This document shows, one piece after another, positions 51,617 to 59,283 of a stretch of DNA of 64,000 nucleotides. The stretch's first letter is position 1. Each line of letters opens with the position of its first letter. A program made the translations under genes and the position numbers. The notes below the pieces were generated by a model. It was not told the DNA's origin, searched no databases, and was given only the letters and a program-made list of their open reading frames with translations. This DNA is from Mycolicibacterium sp. P1-18 (lineage in GTDB: Bacteria > Actinomycetota > Actinomycetes > Mycobacteriales > Mycobacteriaceae), in NCBI RefSeq assembly GCF_008329535.1, contig NZ_NPKR01000007.1, positions 248,001 to 312,000 of the forward strand. The letters are read 5' to 3'.

Positions 51617-53583
51617 GCGGGATCTCCTTCAGGGTTGTCGATGCGAGCGAGGACGGCACCGACGTCGACTTGTTGACCGGCCGTCACGTTCAGTTCGGCG
51701 AGCACGCCGTCGCCGGGCGCGGCGATGGTGTGCTCCATCTTCATGGCCTCCAGCCAGATCAGCGGCTGGCCCGCCGTGACCGCGTCGCCAACGGCTGCGG
51801 CGACCCTGGTCACCGAACCCGGCATCGGCGCCAGCAGCGAGCCCTTGGCGACGGCGGAGTCGGGATCGGGGAAGCGGGGCAGCGCCGTCAGGTGCACGGG
51901 CCCCAGCGGGCCGTCGATGAAGACGTCTGCACCGTAACGGCCGACGTCGAACGGACGCTCGACCCCGTCGACGCCCAGCACGATTCGGTCCGGGGACGAC
52001 GACACCAGGGTCACGTCGGTCGTCCCGTCGAGCTCCAGGCCGACGCGGCCGAACCGGTAGCTCACCTCGTGCTCGGCACCCGCGTCGTCGAGGTACCGCT
52101 TCGTCTGGAAGCCGGACGCGAGGTTGCGCCACCCGCTCGGCAAGCCGCCCAGCACGCGTGCGGCGCCGCGGTTCTCGGCGGCGTCGGCCAGGGCGGCGGC
52201 GACCGCGGACGAGGCGACCGCCGATGCGTCGGCCAACGGTGCGGCCAGCGCAGCGAGCCCGTGGGTGTCGAAGAATGCCGTGTCGGTGGCGCCGTCGAGG
52301 AACGCCGGATGCCGCAGGACGTTCACCAGCAGATCGCGGTTGGTGCCGATGCCGTGCACCCGGGTCCGGGCCAACGCGTCGGCCAGAATGCCCGCCGCCT
52401 GTCTGCGGGTCGGGGCGTAGGAGATGACCTTGGCCAGCATGGGGTCGTAGAACACCGACACCACCGACCCGTCGACGACGCCGGAGTCGACGCGGACACC
52501 GGCGCGGCCCAGCAGCCCGAACTCGGTCGCCGTGGTCGGCACGTCGAACCTGTGGATCGCGCCGGCCTGAGGTTGCCAGTCCTTGGCGGGGTCCTCCGCG
52601 TAGACCCGGGCCTCGATCGAATGTCCCCGCGCGGCAGGTGGTTCCGCGTCCAGTCGGCCACCGTCGGCGACCAGCAGTTGCAGCTCGACCAGGTCGAGCC
52701 CGGTGGTCTCCTCGGTGACGGGATGCTCCACCTGCAGGCGGGTGTTCATCTCCAGGAAGTAGAACTCGCCACCGTCGTCGGCCATGAACTCCACGGTGCC
52801 CGCACCGGTGTAGCCGATCGCCTCGGCCGCGAGACGCGCCGCGGTGAACAGCTTGGCCCGCATGCCGGGGGTGCGCTCGACAAGCGGCGACGGGGCCTCT
52901 TCGACGATCTTCTGGTGGCGGCGCTGGATCGAGCACTCCCGCTCGCCGACCGACCACACCGTGCCGTGCGCGTCGGCCATCACCTGCACCTCGACGTGGT
53001 GACCGCTGGCTAGGTAGCGCTCGCAGAACACCTCTCCGTCGCCGAACGCGGACTCGGCCTCCCGGCGGGCGGCCTCGGCCTGCGTGGCGAGCTGGCCCAG
53101 TTCGCGGACCACCCGCATGCCCCGACCGCCGCCACCGGCGGACGCCTTGATCAGCACCGGCAGTTGGTCGGCGGTCACGGCGTCGGGGTCCAGCTGCTCC
53201 AGCACCGGAACACCCGCCGCGACCATCATCTTCTTGGCCTCGATCTTGCTGCCCATCGCCTGCACGGCGGCCACCGGCGGACCGACCCACGTCAGACCGG
53301 CCTCCAGCACTGCGGCGGCGAATTCCGCGTTCTCCGAGAGGAACCCGTAGCCGGGGTGGACGGCGTCCGCCCCGGCGGCCCGCGCGGCGGCGATCAGTTG
53401 GGCGGCGTCCAGGTAGCCGTTGCGGCCGTCCAGTCGCACGCGGACGTCGGCCTCGGCGACGTGTGGGGACGCGGCGTCGGGGTCGGTGTAGACGGCGACC
53501 GTGCCGATGCCGAGCCGACGGCAGGTGGCGAACACGCGGCGGGCGATCTCGCCCCGGTTGGCGACCAATACGCGCTGAATCAC
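51613..53583 (-). CDS. accA2: Acyl-CoA carboxylase alpha subunit (biotin carboxylase + BCCP)
   Basis: A 656-residue protein: biotin carboxylase domain (IQRVLVANRGEIARRVFATCRRLGI, KASAGGGGRGMRVV, EFYFLEMNTRLQVEHPVTEETTGLDLVELQL), a BT-like linker, and a C-terminal biotinyl domain with biotinylated K615 in EAMKMEH. It carboxylates biotin and hands the carboxyl group to AccD2. It starts at GTG 53583, after a 79-base gap with a very stable hairpin that separates it from accD2. Confidence 0.95.
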   Translation of the reverse strand: MIQRVLVANRGEIARRVFATCRRLGIGTVAVYTDPDAASPHVAEADVRVRLDGRNGYLDAAQLIAAARAAGADAVHPGYGFLSENAEFAAAVLEAGLTWVGPPVAAVQAMGSKIEAKKMMVAAGVPVLEQLDPDAVTADQLPVLIKASAGGGGRGMRVVRELGQLATQAEAARREAESAFGDGEVFCERYLASGHHVEVQVMADAHGTVWSVGERECSIQRRHQKIVEEAPSPLVERTPGMRAKLFTAARLAAEAIGYTGAGTVEFMADDGGEFYFLEMNTRLQVEHPVTEETTGLDLVELQLLVADGGRLDAEPPAARGHSIEARVYAEDPAKDWQPQAGAIHRFDVPTTATEFGLLGRAGVRVDSGVVDGSVVSVFYDPMLAKVISYAPTRRQAAGILADALARTRVHGIGTNRDLLVNVLRHPAFLDGATDTAFFDTHGLAALAAPLADASAVASSAVAAALADAAENRGAARVLGGLPSGWRNLASGFQTKRYLDDAGAEHEVSYRFGRVGLELDGTTDVTLVSSSPDRIVLGVDGVERPFDVGRYGADVFIDGPLGPVHLTALPRFPDPDSAVAKGSLLAPMPGSVTRVAAAVGDAVTAGQPLIWLEAMKMEHTIAAPGDGVLAELNVTAGQQVDVGAVLARIDNPEGDPA

Positions 53584-53593
53584 TTCACTCCTC

Positions 53594-53650
53594 CAGCGAT
53601 TTCGGCGTGGTTGGCGGCGCTGGCCGCCGGTGACCACGCCGAAATCGCTG
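53594..53650 (-). repeat. 57-base hairpin between accD2 and accA2
   Basis: CAGCGATTTCGGCGTGGT (53594-53611) pairs perfectly with ACCACGCCGAAATCGCTG (53633-53650). GGCGGC (53613-53618) and GCCGCC (53623-53628) extend the helix to a GCTG loop. It occupies most of the only sizable gap in an otherwise overlapping operon, 11 bases before the accA2 GTG, and may set subunit stoichiometry by processing, pausing or blocking ribosome entry. Confidence 0.75.
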
Positions 53651-53662
53651 ACACGGGGGCGC

Positions 53663-55258
53663 TCACATCCGGAAGACGCCGAAGTTCGACGTCCCCTCGA
53701 TCGGTGCGTTGGCGATGGCCGACAGGCACATTCCCAACACCGTGCGGGTGTCCCGGGGGTCGATGACGCCGTCGTCGAACATGCGGCCGGACAGAAACAT
53801 CGGCAGTGACTCGGCGTCGATCTGCGCCTCGATCGCGGCGCGAAGGGCGGCGTCGGCGTCCTCGTCGACCTGCTGGCCGCGAGCCTCGGCGGCCGCGCGG
53901 CTCACGATCGAGATGACCCCGGCCAGCTGAGCGCCGCCCATGACCGCGGACTTCGCGCTGGGCCAGGCGAAGAGGAAGCGGGGATCGTAGGCGCGTCCGC
54001 ACATGCCGTAGTGTCCTGCGCCGTAGGAGGCGCCCAACAGTAGCGAGATGTGCGGCACCGTCGAGTTGGAGACCGCGTTGATCATCATCGAGCCGTGCTT
54101 GATCATCCCGCCTTCCTCGTACGCCCGGCCCACCATGTAACCGGTGGTGTTGTGCAGGAACAACAGTGGCGTGTCGGAGCGGTTCGCGAGCTGGATGAAC
54201 TGGGTCGCCTTCTGCGACTCCTCGCTGAACAGCACCCCGCGGGCGTTGGCCAGGATGCCGATCGGGTAGCCGTGCAGCGTCGCCCACCCCGTCACCAGCG
54301 ACCCGCCGTAGAGCGGCTTGAACTCGTCGAACTCCGAGCCGTCCACGATGCGGGCGATCACGTCGCGGGGGTCGAACGGCACGCGCAGGTCCGCCGGGAC
54401 GATGCCGAGCAGTTCCTCGGCGTCGAACAGGGGCTCGGTCACGGGGCGCGGCCGCGGCCCGGCCTTGTGCCAGTTCAGCCGGGCCACGATGCGACGGCCG
54501 ATGCGGATGGCGTCGAGTTCGTCGTTGGCCAGGTAGTCGGCCAAACCCGAGGTGCGTGCGTGCATCTCGGCGCCGCCGAGGGACTCGTCGTCGGACTCCT
54601 CGCCGGTGGCCATCTTCACCAGCGGAGGGCCGGCGAGGAACACCTTCGAGCGTTCCTTGATCATCACCACGTGGTCGGACATGCCGGGCACGTACGCGCC
54701 GCCGGCGGTGGAGTTGCCGAACACCAGCGCGATGGTGGGGATGCCCGCCGCCGACAGCCGGGTCAGGTCGCGGAACATCTGGCCGCCGGGGATGAACACC
54801 TCCTTCTGCGTCGGCAGGTCAGCGCCGCCCGACTCGACGAGGGAGATGACCGGCAGCCGGTTCTCGCGGGCAATCTGGTTGGCCCGCAGAATCTTCCGCA
54901 GCGTCCACGGGTTGCTGGTGCCGCCCTTGACGGTCGGGTCGTTGGCGACGATCAGGCACTCGACGCCTTCGACGACGCCGATGCCGGTGACCACGCTGGC
55001 ACCGACGTGGAAGTCGCTGCCCCAGGCCGCCAGCGGGCTGAGTTCCAGGAAGGGGGAGTCGGCGTCGACCAGCAGCTCGACGCGCTCGCGCGGGGTCAGC
55101 TTGCCGCGGGCGTGGTGGCGCTCGACGGACTTGACGCTGCCGCCGGCCAGCGCCTTGGCGTGCTCGGCGTCGAGTTCGGCGAGCTTGGTGGTCATGGCGC
55201 CGGCGGCGTCGGTGAACGCGGGGCCCGACACGTCGACCAGGGACTTGAGTGGACTCAC
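53663..55258 (-). CDS. accD2: Acyl-CoA carboxylase beta subunit (carboxyltransferase)
   Basis: A 531-residue carboxyltransferase of the MCC/GCC/PCC type with both crotonase-like halves: oxyanion loops near GNSTAGGAYVPGMSD and LLGASYGAGHYGMCGRAYDPRFLFAWPSAKSAVMGG. It overlaps fadE13 by GTGA. The residue aligned with the Phe of methylcrotonyl-CoA carboxylases in FGRIF is Gly158 here (PGGQMF), which would favour a larger acyl-CoA. The true substrate is unknown. Confidence 0.94.
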   Translation of the reverse strand: MSPLKSLVDVSGPAFTDAAGAMTTKLAELDAEHAKALAGGSVKSVERHHARGKLTPRERVELLVDADSPFLELSPLAAWGSDFHVGASVVTGIGVVEGVECLIVANDPTVKGGTSNPWTLRKILRANQIARENRLPVISLVESGGADLPTQKEVFIPGGQMFRDLTRLSAAGIPTIALVFGNSTAGGAYVPGMSDHVVMIKERSKVFLAGPPLVKMATGEESDDESLGGAEMHARTSGLADYLANDELDAIRIGRRIVARLNWHKAGPRPRPVTEPLFDAEELLGIVPADLRVPFDPRDVIARIVDGSEFDEFKPLYGGSLVTGWATLHGYPIGILANARGVLFSEESQKATQFIQLANRSDTPLLFLHNTTGYMVGRAYEEGGMIKHGSMMINAVSNSTVPHISLLLGASYGAGHYGMCGRAYDPRFLFAWPSAKSAVMGGAQLAGVISIVSRAAAEARGQQVDEDADAALRAAIEAQIDAESLPMFLSGRMFDDGVIDPRDTRTVLGMCLSAIANAPIEGTSNFGVFRM

Positions 55259-56415
55259 GACTGGTATCCAAGCGTCTTGGCGGCTAGGCCGGTGAGGATT
55301 TCGGTGGTACCGCCGCCGATGCCGAGGATGCGCATGTCGCGGTACTGCCGTTCGATCTCGGACTCCGCCATGTAGCCCATCCCGCCGAACAACTGGACCG
55401 CGGCGTTGGCCACCCACTCGCCGGACTCCACCGCGGTGTTCTTGGCGTGACACACGTCGGTGATCAGGTTGGTCTCGCCGTCGAGCTGACGTTCGACGAG
55501 GTATCTCGTGTACACCCGGGCCACGTCGACCTTGCGCGCCATCTCGGCCAGCGTGTTCTGCACCGGCTGACGCGAGATCAGCGGCCGCCCAAAGGTTTCC
55601 CGGTTGCGGCACCACTCCACGGTGAGGTCCAGGCAGCGCTGGGCGCTGGAGTACGCCTGCGCGGCCAGGCCGACCCGCTCCGAGACGAACGCGCCCGCGA
55701 TTTGCAGGAAGCCGCTGTTCTCGGCGCCGATCAGGTTGGCCACCGGCACGCGGACGTCGGTGTAGGACAGCTCGGCGGTGTCCGAGGAGCGCCACCCCAT
55801 CTTCTCCAGCTTGCGGCTGACCTCGAAGCCCGGCGTGCCCTTGTCGACGACGATGAGCGACACCCCGCCGGCGCCGGGACCGCCGGTGCGTGCGGCCGTG
55901 ACGACGTAGTCCGCCCGCACGCCCGAGGTGATGTAGGTCTTGGCGCCGTTGATTAGATAGAAGTCACCATCACTGGAGCTCTCGCGGCGCGCGGTGGTCT
56001 TTAGGTGGCCGACGTCGGAGCCGCCGCCGGGCTCGGTGATCGCCAGTGAGCCGATCTTGTCGCCCCGCAACGTCGGCCGCACGTAGGTGTCGATCAGACG
56101 CTGGTCGCCCGACGCGATCATGTGCGGCACGGCGATTCCACAGGTGAACAGCGAGGCGAAGACGCCGCCGGGCACGCCGGCCTGGTGCAGCTCCTCGCAG
56201 ATCACGACCGCGTCGGCACCGTCGCCGCCCTCGCCGCCGACCGACTCGGGCAGGCTGGCGCCGAGCAGCCCGGCGTCGCCCGCCTTGCGGTGCAGTTCCC
56301 GCGGGATGTCGCCCGTGCGCTCCCATTCGGCGGCGTAGGGCAGGATCTCGCGTTCGGCGAAGGTACGCACCGTCTTGCGGAGCTGTTCGCGTTCTGGGGT
56401 GGTCCACAGGTTCAT
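55255..56415 (-). CDS. fadE13: Acyl-CoA dehydrogenase (FadE13-like)
   Basis: A 386-residue acyl-CoA dehydrogenase: SLAITEPGGGSDVGHLKTTARRE, NGAKTYITSGVRADYVVTAART, RETFGRPLISRQPVQNTLAEMARKVDVAR, and QLFGGMGYMAESEIERQYRDMRILGIGGGTTEIL. This resembles the isovaleryl/citronellyl-CoA dehydrogenase branch. Both ends overlap neighbouring genes by four bases. It probably makes the enoyl-CoA substrate for AccA2/AccD2. Confidence 0.9.
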   Translation of the reverse strand: MNLWTTPEREQLRKTVRTFAEREILPYAAEWERTGDIPRELHRKAGDAGLLGASLPESVGGEGGDGADAVVICEELHQAGVPGGVFASLFTCGIAVPHMIASGDQRLIDTYVRPTLRGDKIGSLAITEPGGGSDVGHLKTTARRESSSDGDFYLINGAKTYITSGVRADYVVTAARTGGPGAGGVSLIVVDKGTPGFEVSRKLEKMGWRSSDTAELSYTDVRVPVANLIGAENSGFLQIAGAFVSERVGLAAQAYSSAQRCLDLTVEWCRNRETFGRPLISRQPVQNTLAEMARKVDVARVYTRYLVERQLDGETNLITDVCHAKNTAVESGEWVANAAVQLFGGMGYMAESEIERQYRDMRILGIGGGTTEILTGLAAKTLGYQS

Positions 56416-58148
56416 GAGAGAAAGGCCTCCGGTACGTCGACGTGGCGGGAGCGCAACCATTCGCCGAGCCCCTTGGCCTGGGGGTCGAAGCGGGCCTGGT
56501 GGGCCACCCCCTTGCCGAGGATGCCCTCGATGACGAAGTTCACGGCGCGCAGATTGGGTAGCAGGTAACGGGTGACGGGGAAATCCGCTGTCTCTGGCAG
56601 CAATTCGCGCAGGAGCTCCACGGTGAGCGTGTGCGCCAGCCATTGCCACTGCTCGTCGCCGGTGACCCAGACCCCGACGTTGGCGCTGCCGCCCTTGTCG
56701 CCGCTGCGCGCACCGGCGATCGCGCCGAGCGGTGCGCGGCGGGTCGGCCCGGCCGGCAGTGGTGGCGGCAGCGGCGCCGGGTCGACGGGTTCCAGCACCC
56801 GCGTCGGCGAGGCGGCGGGTATCGAGGTGCGGTGGCCGTCGGCGTGCACCGCGACGTGGGGCACGGCGGTGGCGTCGACGTAGCCGGCGGTGAACACCCC
56901 GTACACCTGACCGTCGCCGGGCGGCGCCGTGGTGGTGAAGCCCGGATAGCTGGCCAAGGCCAATTCGACTGCGGCCGAGGAGAAGTGCCGGCCGACGACC
57001 TTCGGGTCGGAGTCGCGGACCACGCAGCGCAGCAGGGCGCTCGCCGACTCCTCGGTGTCGGCGTCGGGATGGTCGGTACGGGCCAGGGTCCATTCCAGCT
57101 CGGCGGGCCGCACCGTCAGCCCGGCCTCCAGTTGGCGCTTCACCAGGTCGGCCTTGGCCTCGACGTCCAGGCCGGTCAACACGAACGTCATCGCGTTGCG
57201 GAACCCGCCGACGGCGTTGAGCGACACCTTGAGCGTCGGCGGCGGCTCCTCGCCGCGGACGTCGCTGACGAGCACGCGGTCGGGCCCGTCGTCGCTCAAC
57301 CGGAGGCTGTCCACCCGCAGCGTGACGTCCGGATTGGCGTAGCGCTCGCCGCCGATCTCGTAGAGCAGTTGCGCCGTGACGGTGTCCACGCTGACCAGTC
57401 CGCCGGTGCCGGGGTGCTTGGTGATGACCGAGGAGCCGTCGGCCCGGATCTCGGCGATCGGGAAGCCGGGATGCATCAGATCGGGAATGCCGGTGAAGAA
57501 GGCGAAGTTGCCGCCGGTGGCCTGGGTGCCGCACTCGATGACGTGCCCGGCGGCGACCGCGCCGGCGAGGGCGTCGTAGTCGGTGGGCGTCCACCCGAAG
57601 TGGGCGGCCGCTGGGCCGACGATCACCGAGGCGTCGGTGACCCGGCCGGTGACCACGACGTGCGCGCCGGCGTCGAGACAGTCGACGATGCCCCAGGCGC
57701 CCAGGTAGGCGTTGGCGGCCAGCACGTCGTCGGCGAAGCCGAACTCGGCGCGGCGGGCGACCAGGTCGTCCCCCTCGACGTGGGCGACGTTCACCTGCAA
57801 GCCCAGCCGCTCGGCCAGCGCCCGGACCGCGTCGGCCAGGCCGGCCGGGTTGAGCCCACCCGCGTTGGCGACGATCTTCACGCCGTTGTCCAGCGCCGTG
57901 CCCAGGGTGTCCTCGAGCTGGGTGAGGAACGTCTTGGCGTAGCCACGATCGGGCGACTTGGCGCGGTCCCGGGCCAGGATCAGCATCGTCAGCTCGGCGA
58001 GGTAGTCGCCGGTCAGGTAGTCCAGGTCGCCGCCGGTGAGCATCTCGCGCATGGCGGCGTGACGGTCGCCGTAGAAGCCCGAGCAGTTGCCGATGCGAAC
58101 CGGCTCGGCACTGCCACTGCCCTGCGCACTCACGTCACGAGCTCCCAT
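56412..58148 (-). CDS. AtuA-like protein (DUF1446, acyclic terpene utilisation family)
   Basis: A 578-residue first gene of the operon, matching Rv0976c from memory. The VRIGNCSGFYGDRHAAMREMLTGGDLDYLTGDYLAELTMLILARDR opening is the DUF1446 hallmark. The C-terminal ~110 residues (PLGAIAGARSGDKGGSANVGVWV) form the second, AtuA-specific domain. AtuA is essential for citronellol/geraniol catabolism in Pseudomonas but has no defined reaction. Its presence beside a biotin carboxylase hints at branched or terpenoid acyl-CoA breakdown. ATG 58148 is chosen because upstream codons run into the operator array. Confidence 0.85.
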   Translation of the reverse strand: MGARDVSAQGSGSAEPVRIGNCSGFYGDRHAAMREMLTGGDLDYLTGDYLAELTMLILARDRAKSPDRGYAKTFLTQLEDTLGTALDNGVKIVANAGGLNPAGLADAVRALAERLGLQVNVAHVEGDDLVARRAEFGFADDVLAANAYLGAWGIVDCLDAGAHVVVTGRVTDASVIVGPAAAHFGWTPTDYDALAGAVAAGHVIECGTQATGGNFAFFTGIPDLMHPGFPIAEIRADGSSVITKHPGTGGLVSVDTVTAQLLYEIGGERYANPDVTLRVDSLRLSDDGPDRVLVSDVRGEEPPPTLKVSLNAVGGFRNAMTFVLTGLDVEAKADLVKRQLEAGLTVRPAELEWTLARTDHPDADTEESASALLRCVVRDSDPKVVGRHFSSAAVELALASYPGFTTTAPPGDGQVYGVFTAGYVDATAVPHVAVHADGHRTSIPAASPTRVLEPVDPAPLPPPLPAGPTRRAPLGAIAGARSGDKGGSANVGVWVTGDEQWQWLAHTLTVELLRELLPETADFPVTRYLLPNLRAVNFVIEGILGKGVAHQARFDPQAKGLGEWLRSRHVDVPEAFLS

Positions 58149-58167
58149 CGTCGTCGATGGTTCAACC

Positions 58168-58206
58168 AACCGGTAGGCCGGTAGGTTAGCCGGTACCACC
58201 GGTACC
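58168..58206. promoter_or_regulatory. CCGGTA repeat array upstream of the carboxylase operon
   Basis: CCGGTA occurs four times, at 58170, 58178, 58190 and 58199, the first two followed by GG and the last two by CC. Neighbouring copies are 8, 12 and 9 bases apart start to start. The array ends 20 bases before the AtuA-like start codon. It probably binds a TetR- or MerR-type regulator of the operon, which is not encoded in this window. Confidence 0.6.
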
Positions 58207-58230
58207 ACGTCAAGGGGCGGGCCGGCGTTT

Positions 58231-58260
58231 TTGGAGGCTGGGTGGCTGTCCGGCTATCCT
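58231..58260 (+). promoter_or_regulatory. Promoter for rpmF
   Basis: TTGGAG (58231-58236), an 18-base spacer and TATCCT (58255-58260) lie about 84 bases before rpmF. The -10 fits TAnnnT and the -35 differs at two positions from TTGACA. A leader of about 77 bases would follow. Confidence 0.55.
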
Positions 58261-58343
58261 GAGGAGCAATTGCCGACGCCCTGGCTCATTTGGGGTGCGC
58301 GCGGCGTAATCAAGCAAGAAATCTCAAGAGGAGAAGTTCCACC

Positions 58344-58517
58344 ATGGCTGTGCCGAAGCGGAGAATGTCGCGGTCGAACACCCGTAGTCGGCGGTCGCAG
58401 TGGAAGACCGAGGCCACCGGCCTGGTCAACGTCAACGTCGCAGGTCAGCTGCACAAGGTGCCGCGTCGCCTGCTCAAGGCCGCACGCCTGGGCCTGATCG
58501 ACCTCGACCGCCGCTGA
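58344..58517 (+). CDS. rpmF: 50S ribosomal protein L32, zinc-free type
   Basis: A 57-residue L32: MAVPKRRMSRSNTRSRRSQWK followed by a VPRRLLKAARLGLIDLDRR tail. It has no cysteine, so this is the zinc-independent (C-minus) form, which in actinobacteria often replaces the CXXC form when zinc is scarce. No zinc operator is evident nearby. A strong ribosome binding site (AAGAGGAGAAG) precedes the ATG. It lies upstream of mprA as in M. tuberculosis. Confidence 0.95.
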   Translation: MAVPKRRMSRSNTRSRRSQWKTEATGLVNVNVAGQLHKVPRRLLKAARLGLIDLDRR

Positions 58518-58547
58518 CCCACCCGTCGCCCCCTCTGGCGGCGCGCC

Positions 58548-58566
58548 TCTCAGGCCAGTCTCAGAG
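58548..58566 (+). promoter_or_regulatory. MprA box upstream of mprA
   Basis: TCTCAGGC-CAG-TCTCAGAG: two eight-base direct repeats separated by three bases, exactly the 8-3-8 layout of the MprA box. It lies 15 bases before the mprA GTG and supports autoregulation of the mprAB system. Confidence 0.85.
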
Positions 58567-58580
58567 TCTGGGTTGAAACT

Positions 58581-59273
58581 GTGGCTGTGCGCATTCTCGT
58601 GGTTGACGACGATCGTGCTGTGCGCGAATCCCTGCGCCGGTCCCTCGCGTTCAACGGATACTCGGTCGACTTGGCGCAAGACGGCCTCGAAGCCCTGGAA
58701 CTGATTCGCAGCGACCGGCCCGACGCGTTGGTGCTCGACGTGATGATGCCGAGGCTCGACGGCCTCGAGGTGTGTCGCCAGCTTCGCAGCACCGGTGACG
58801 ACCTGCCCATCCTCGTCCTGACGGCGCGGGACTCGGTGTCCGAGCGGGTGGCGGGCCTCGACGCCGGCGCCGACGACTACCTGCCCAAGCCCTTCGCCCT
58901 GGAAGAACTCCTGGCCCGCATGCGGGCCCTGTTGCGGCGGCGCGTCCTGCCCGACGACGGCGACTCCGCGGCCATGACGTTCTCCGATCTGAGCCTGGAT
59001 CCGGTGACGCGTGAAGTGACCCGCGGCGAACGCCAGATCAGCCTGACCAGGACCGAGTTCTCCCTGCTCGAGATGTTGATCGCCAACCCGCGCCGGGTGC
59101 TGACCCGAAGCCGGATCCTCGAAGAGGTGTGGGGATTCGACTTCCCGACCTCCGGCAACGCGCTGGAGGTCTACGTCGGCTACCTGCGCCGCAAGACCGA
59201 GGCCGAGGGCGAGCCGCGACTCATCCACACCGTGCGCGGCGTGGGCTACGTGCTTCGCGAGACCCCGCCGTGA
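58581..59273 (+). CDS. mprA: Response regulator MprA
   Basis: A 230-residue OmpR-family regulator: receiver domain with D53 (VLDVMMP) and K103 (LPKPF), then a winged-helix DNA-binding domain (EVYVGYLRRKTEAEG, IHTVRGVGYVLR). It controls envelope-stress and persistence genes including sigE, sigB and pepD in M. tuberculosis. GTG start; a TCTCAG direct-repeat box precedes it. mprB follows after ten bases. Confidence 0.97.
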   Translation: MAVRILVVDDDRAVRESLRRSLAFNGYSVDLAQDGLEALELIRSDRPDALVLDVMMPRLDGLEVCRQLRSTGDDLPILVLTARDSVSERVAGLDAGADDYLPKPFALEELLARMRALLRRRVLPDDGDSAAMTFSDLSLDPVTREVTRGERQISLTRTEFSLLEMLIANPRRVLTRSRILEEVWGFDFPTSGNALEVYVGYLRRKTEAEGEPRLIHTVRGVGYVLRETPP

Positions 59274-59283
59274 CGGCACCCTG

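Noticed and set aside
56631..58184. A 517-codon plus-strand frame opposite the AtuA-like gene
   Set aside because: Its composition is typical of an antisense shadow (Gly, Val, Arg, His runs), and the minus strand shows DUF1446 signatures plus four-base overlaps with its neighbour.
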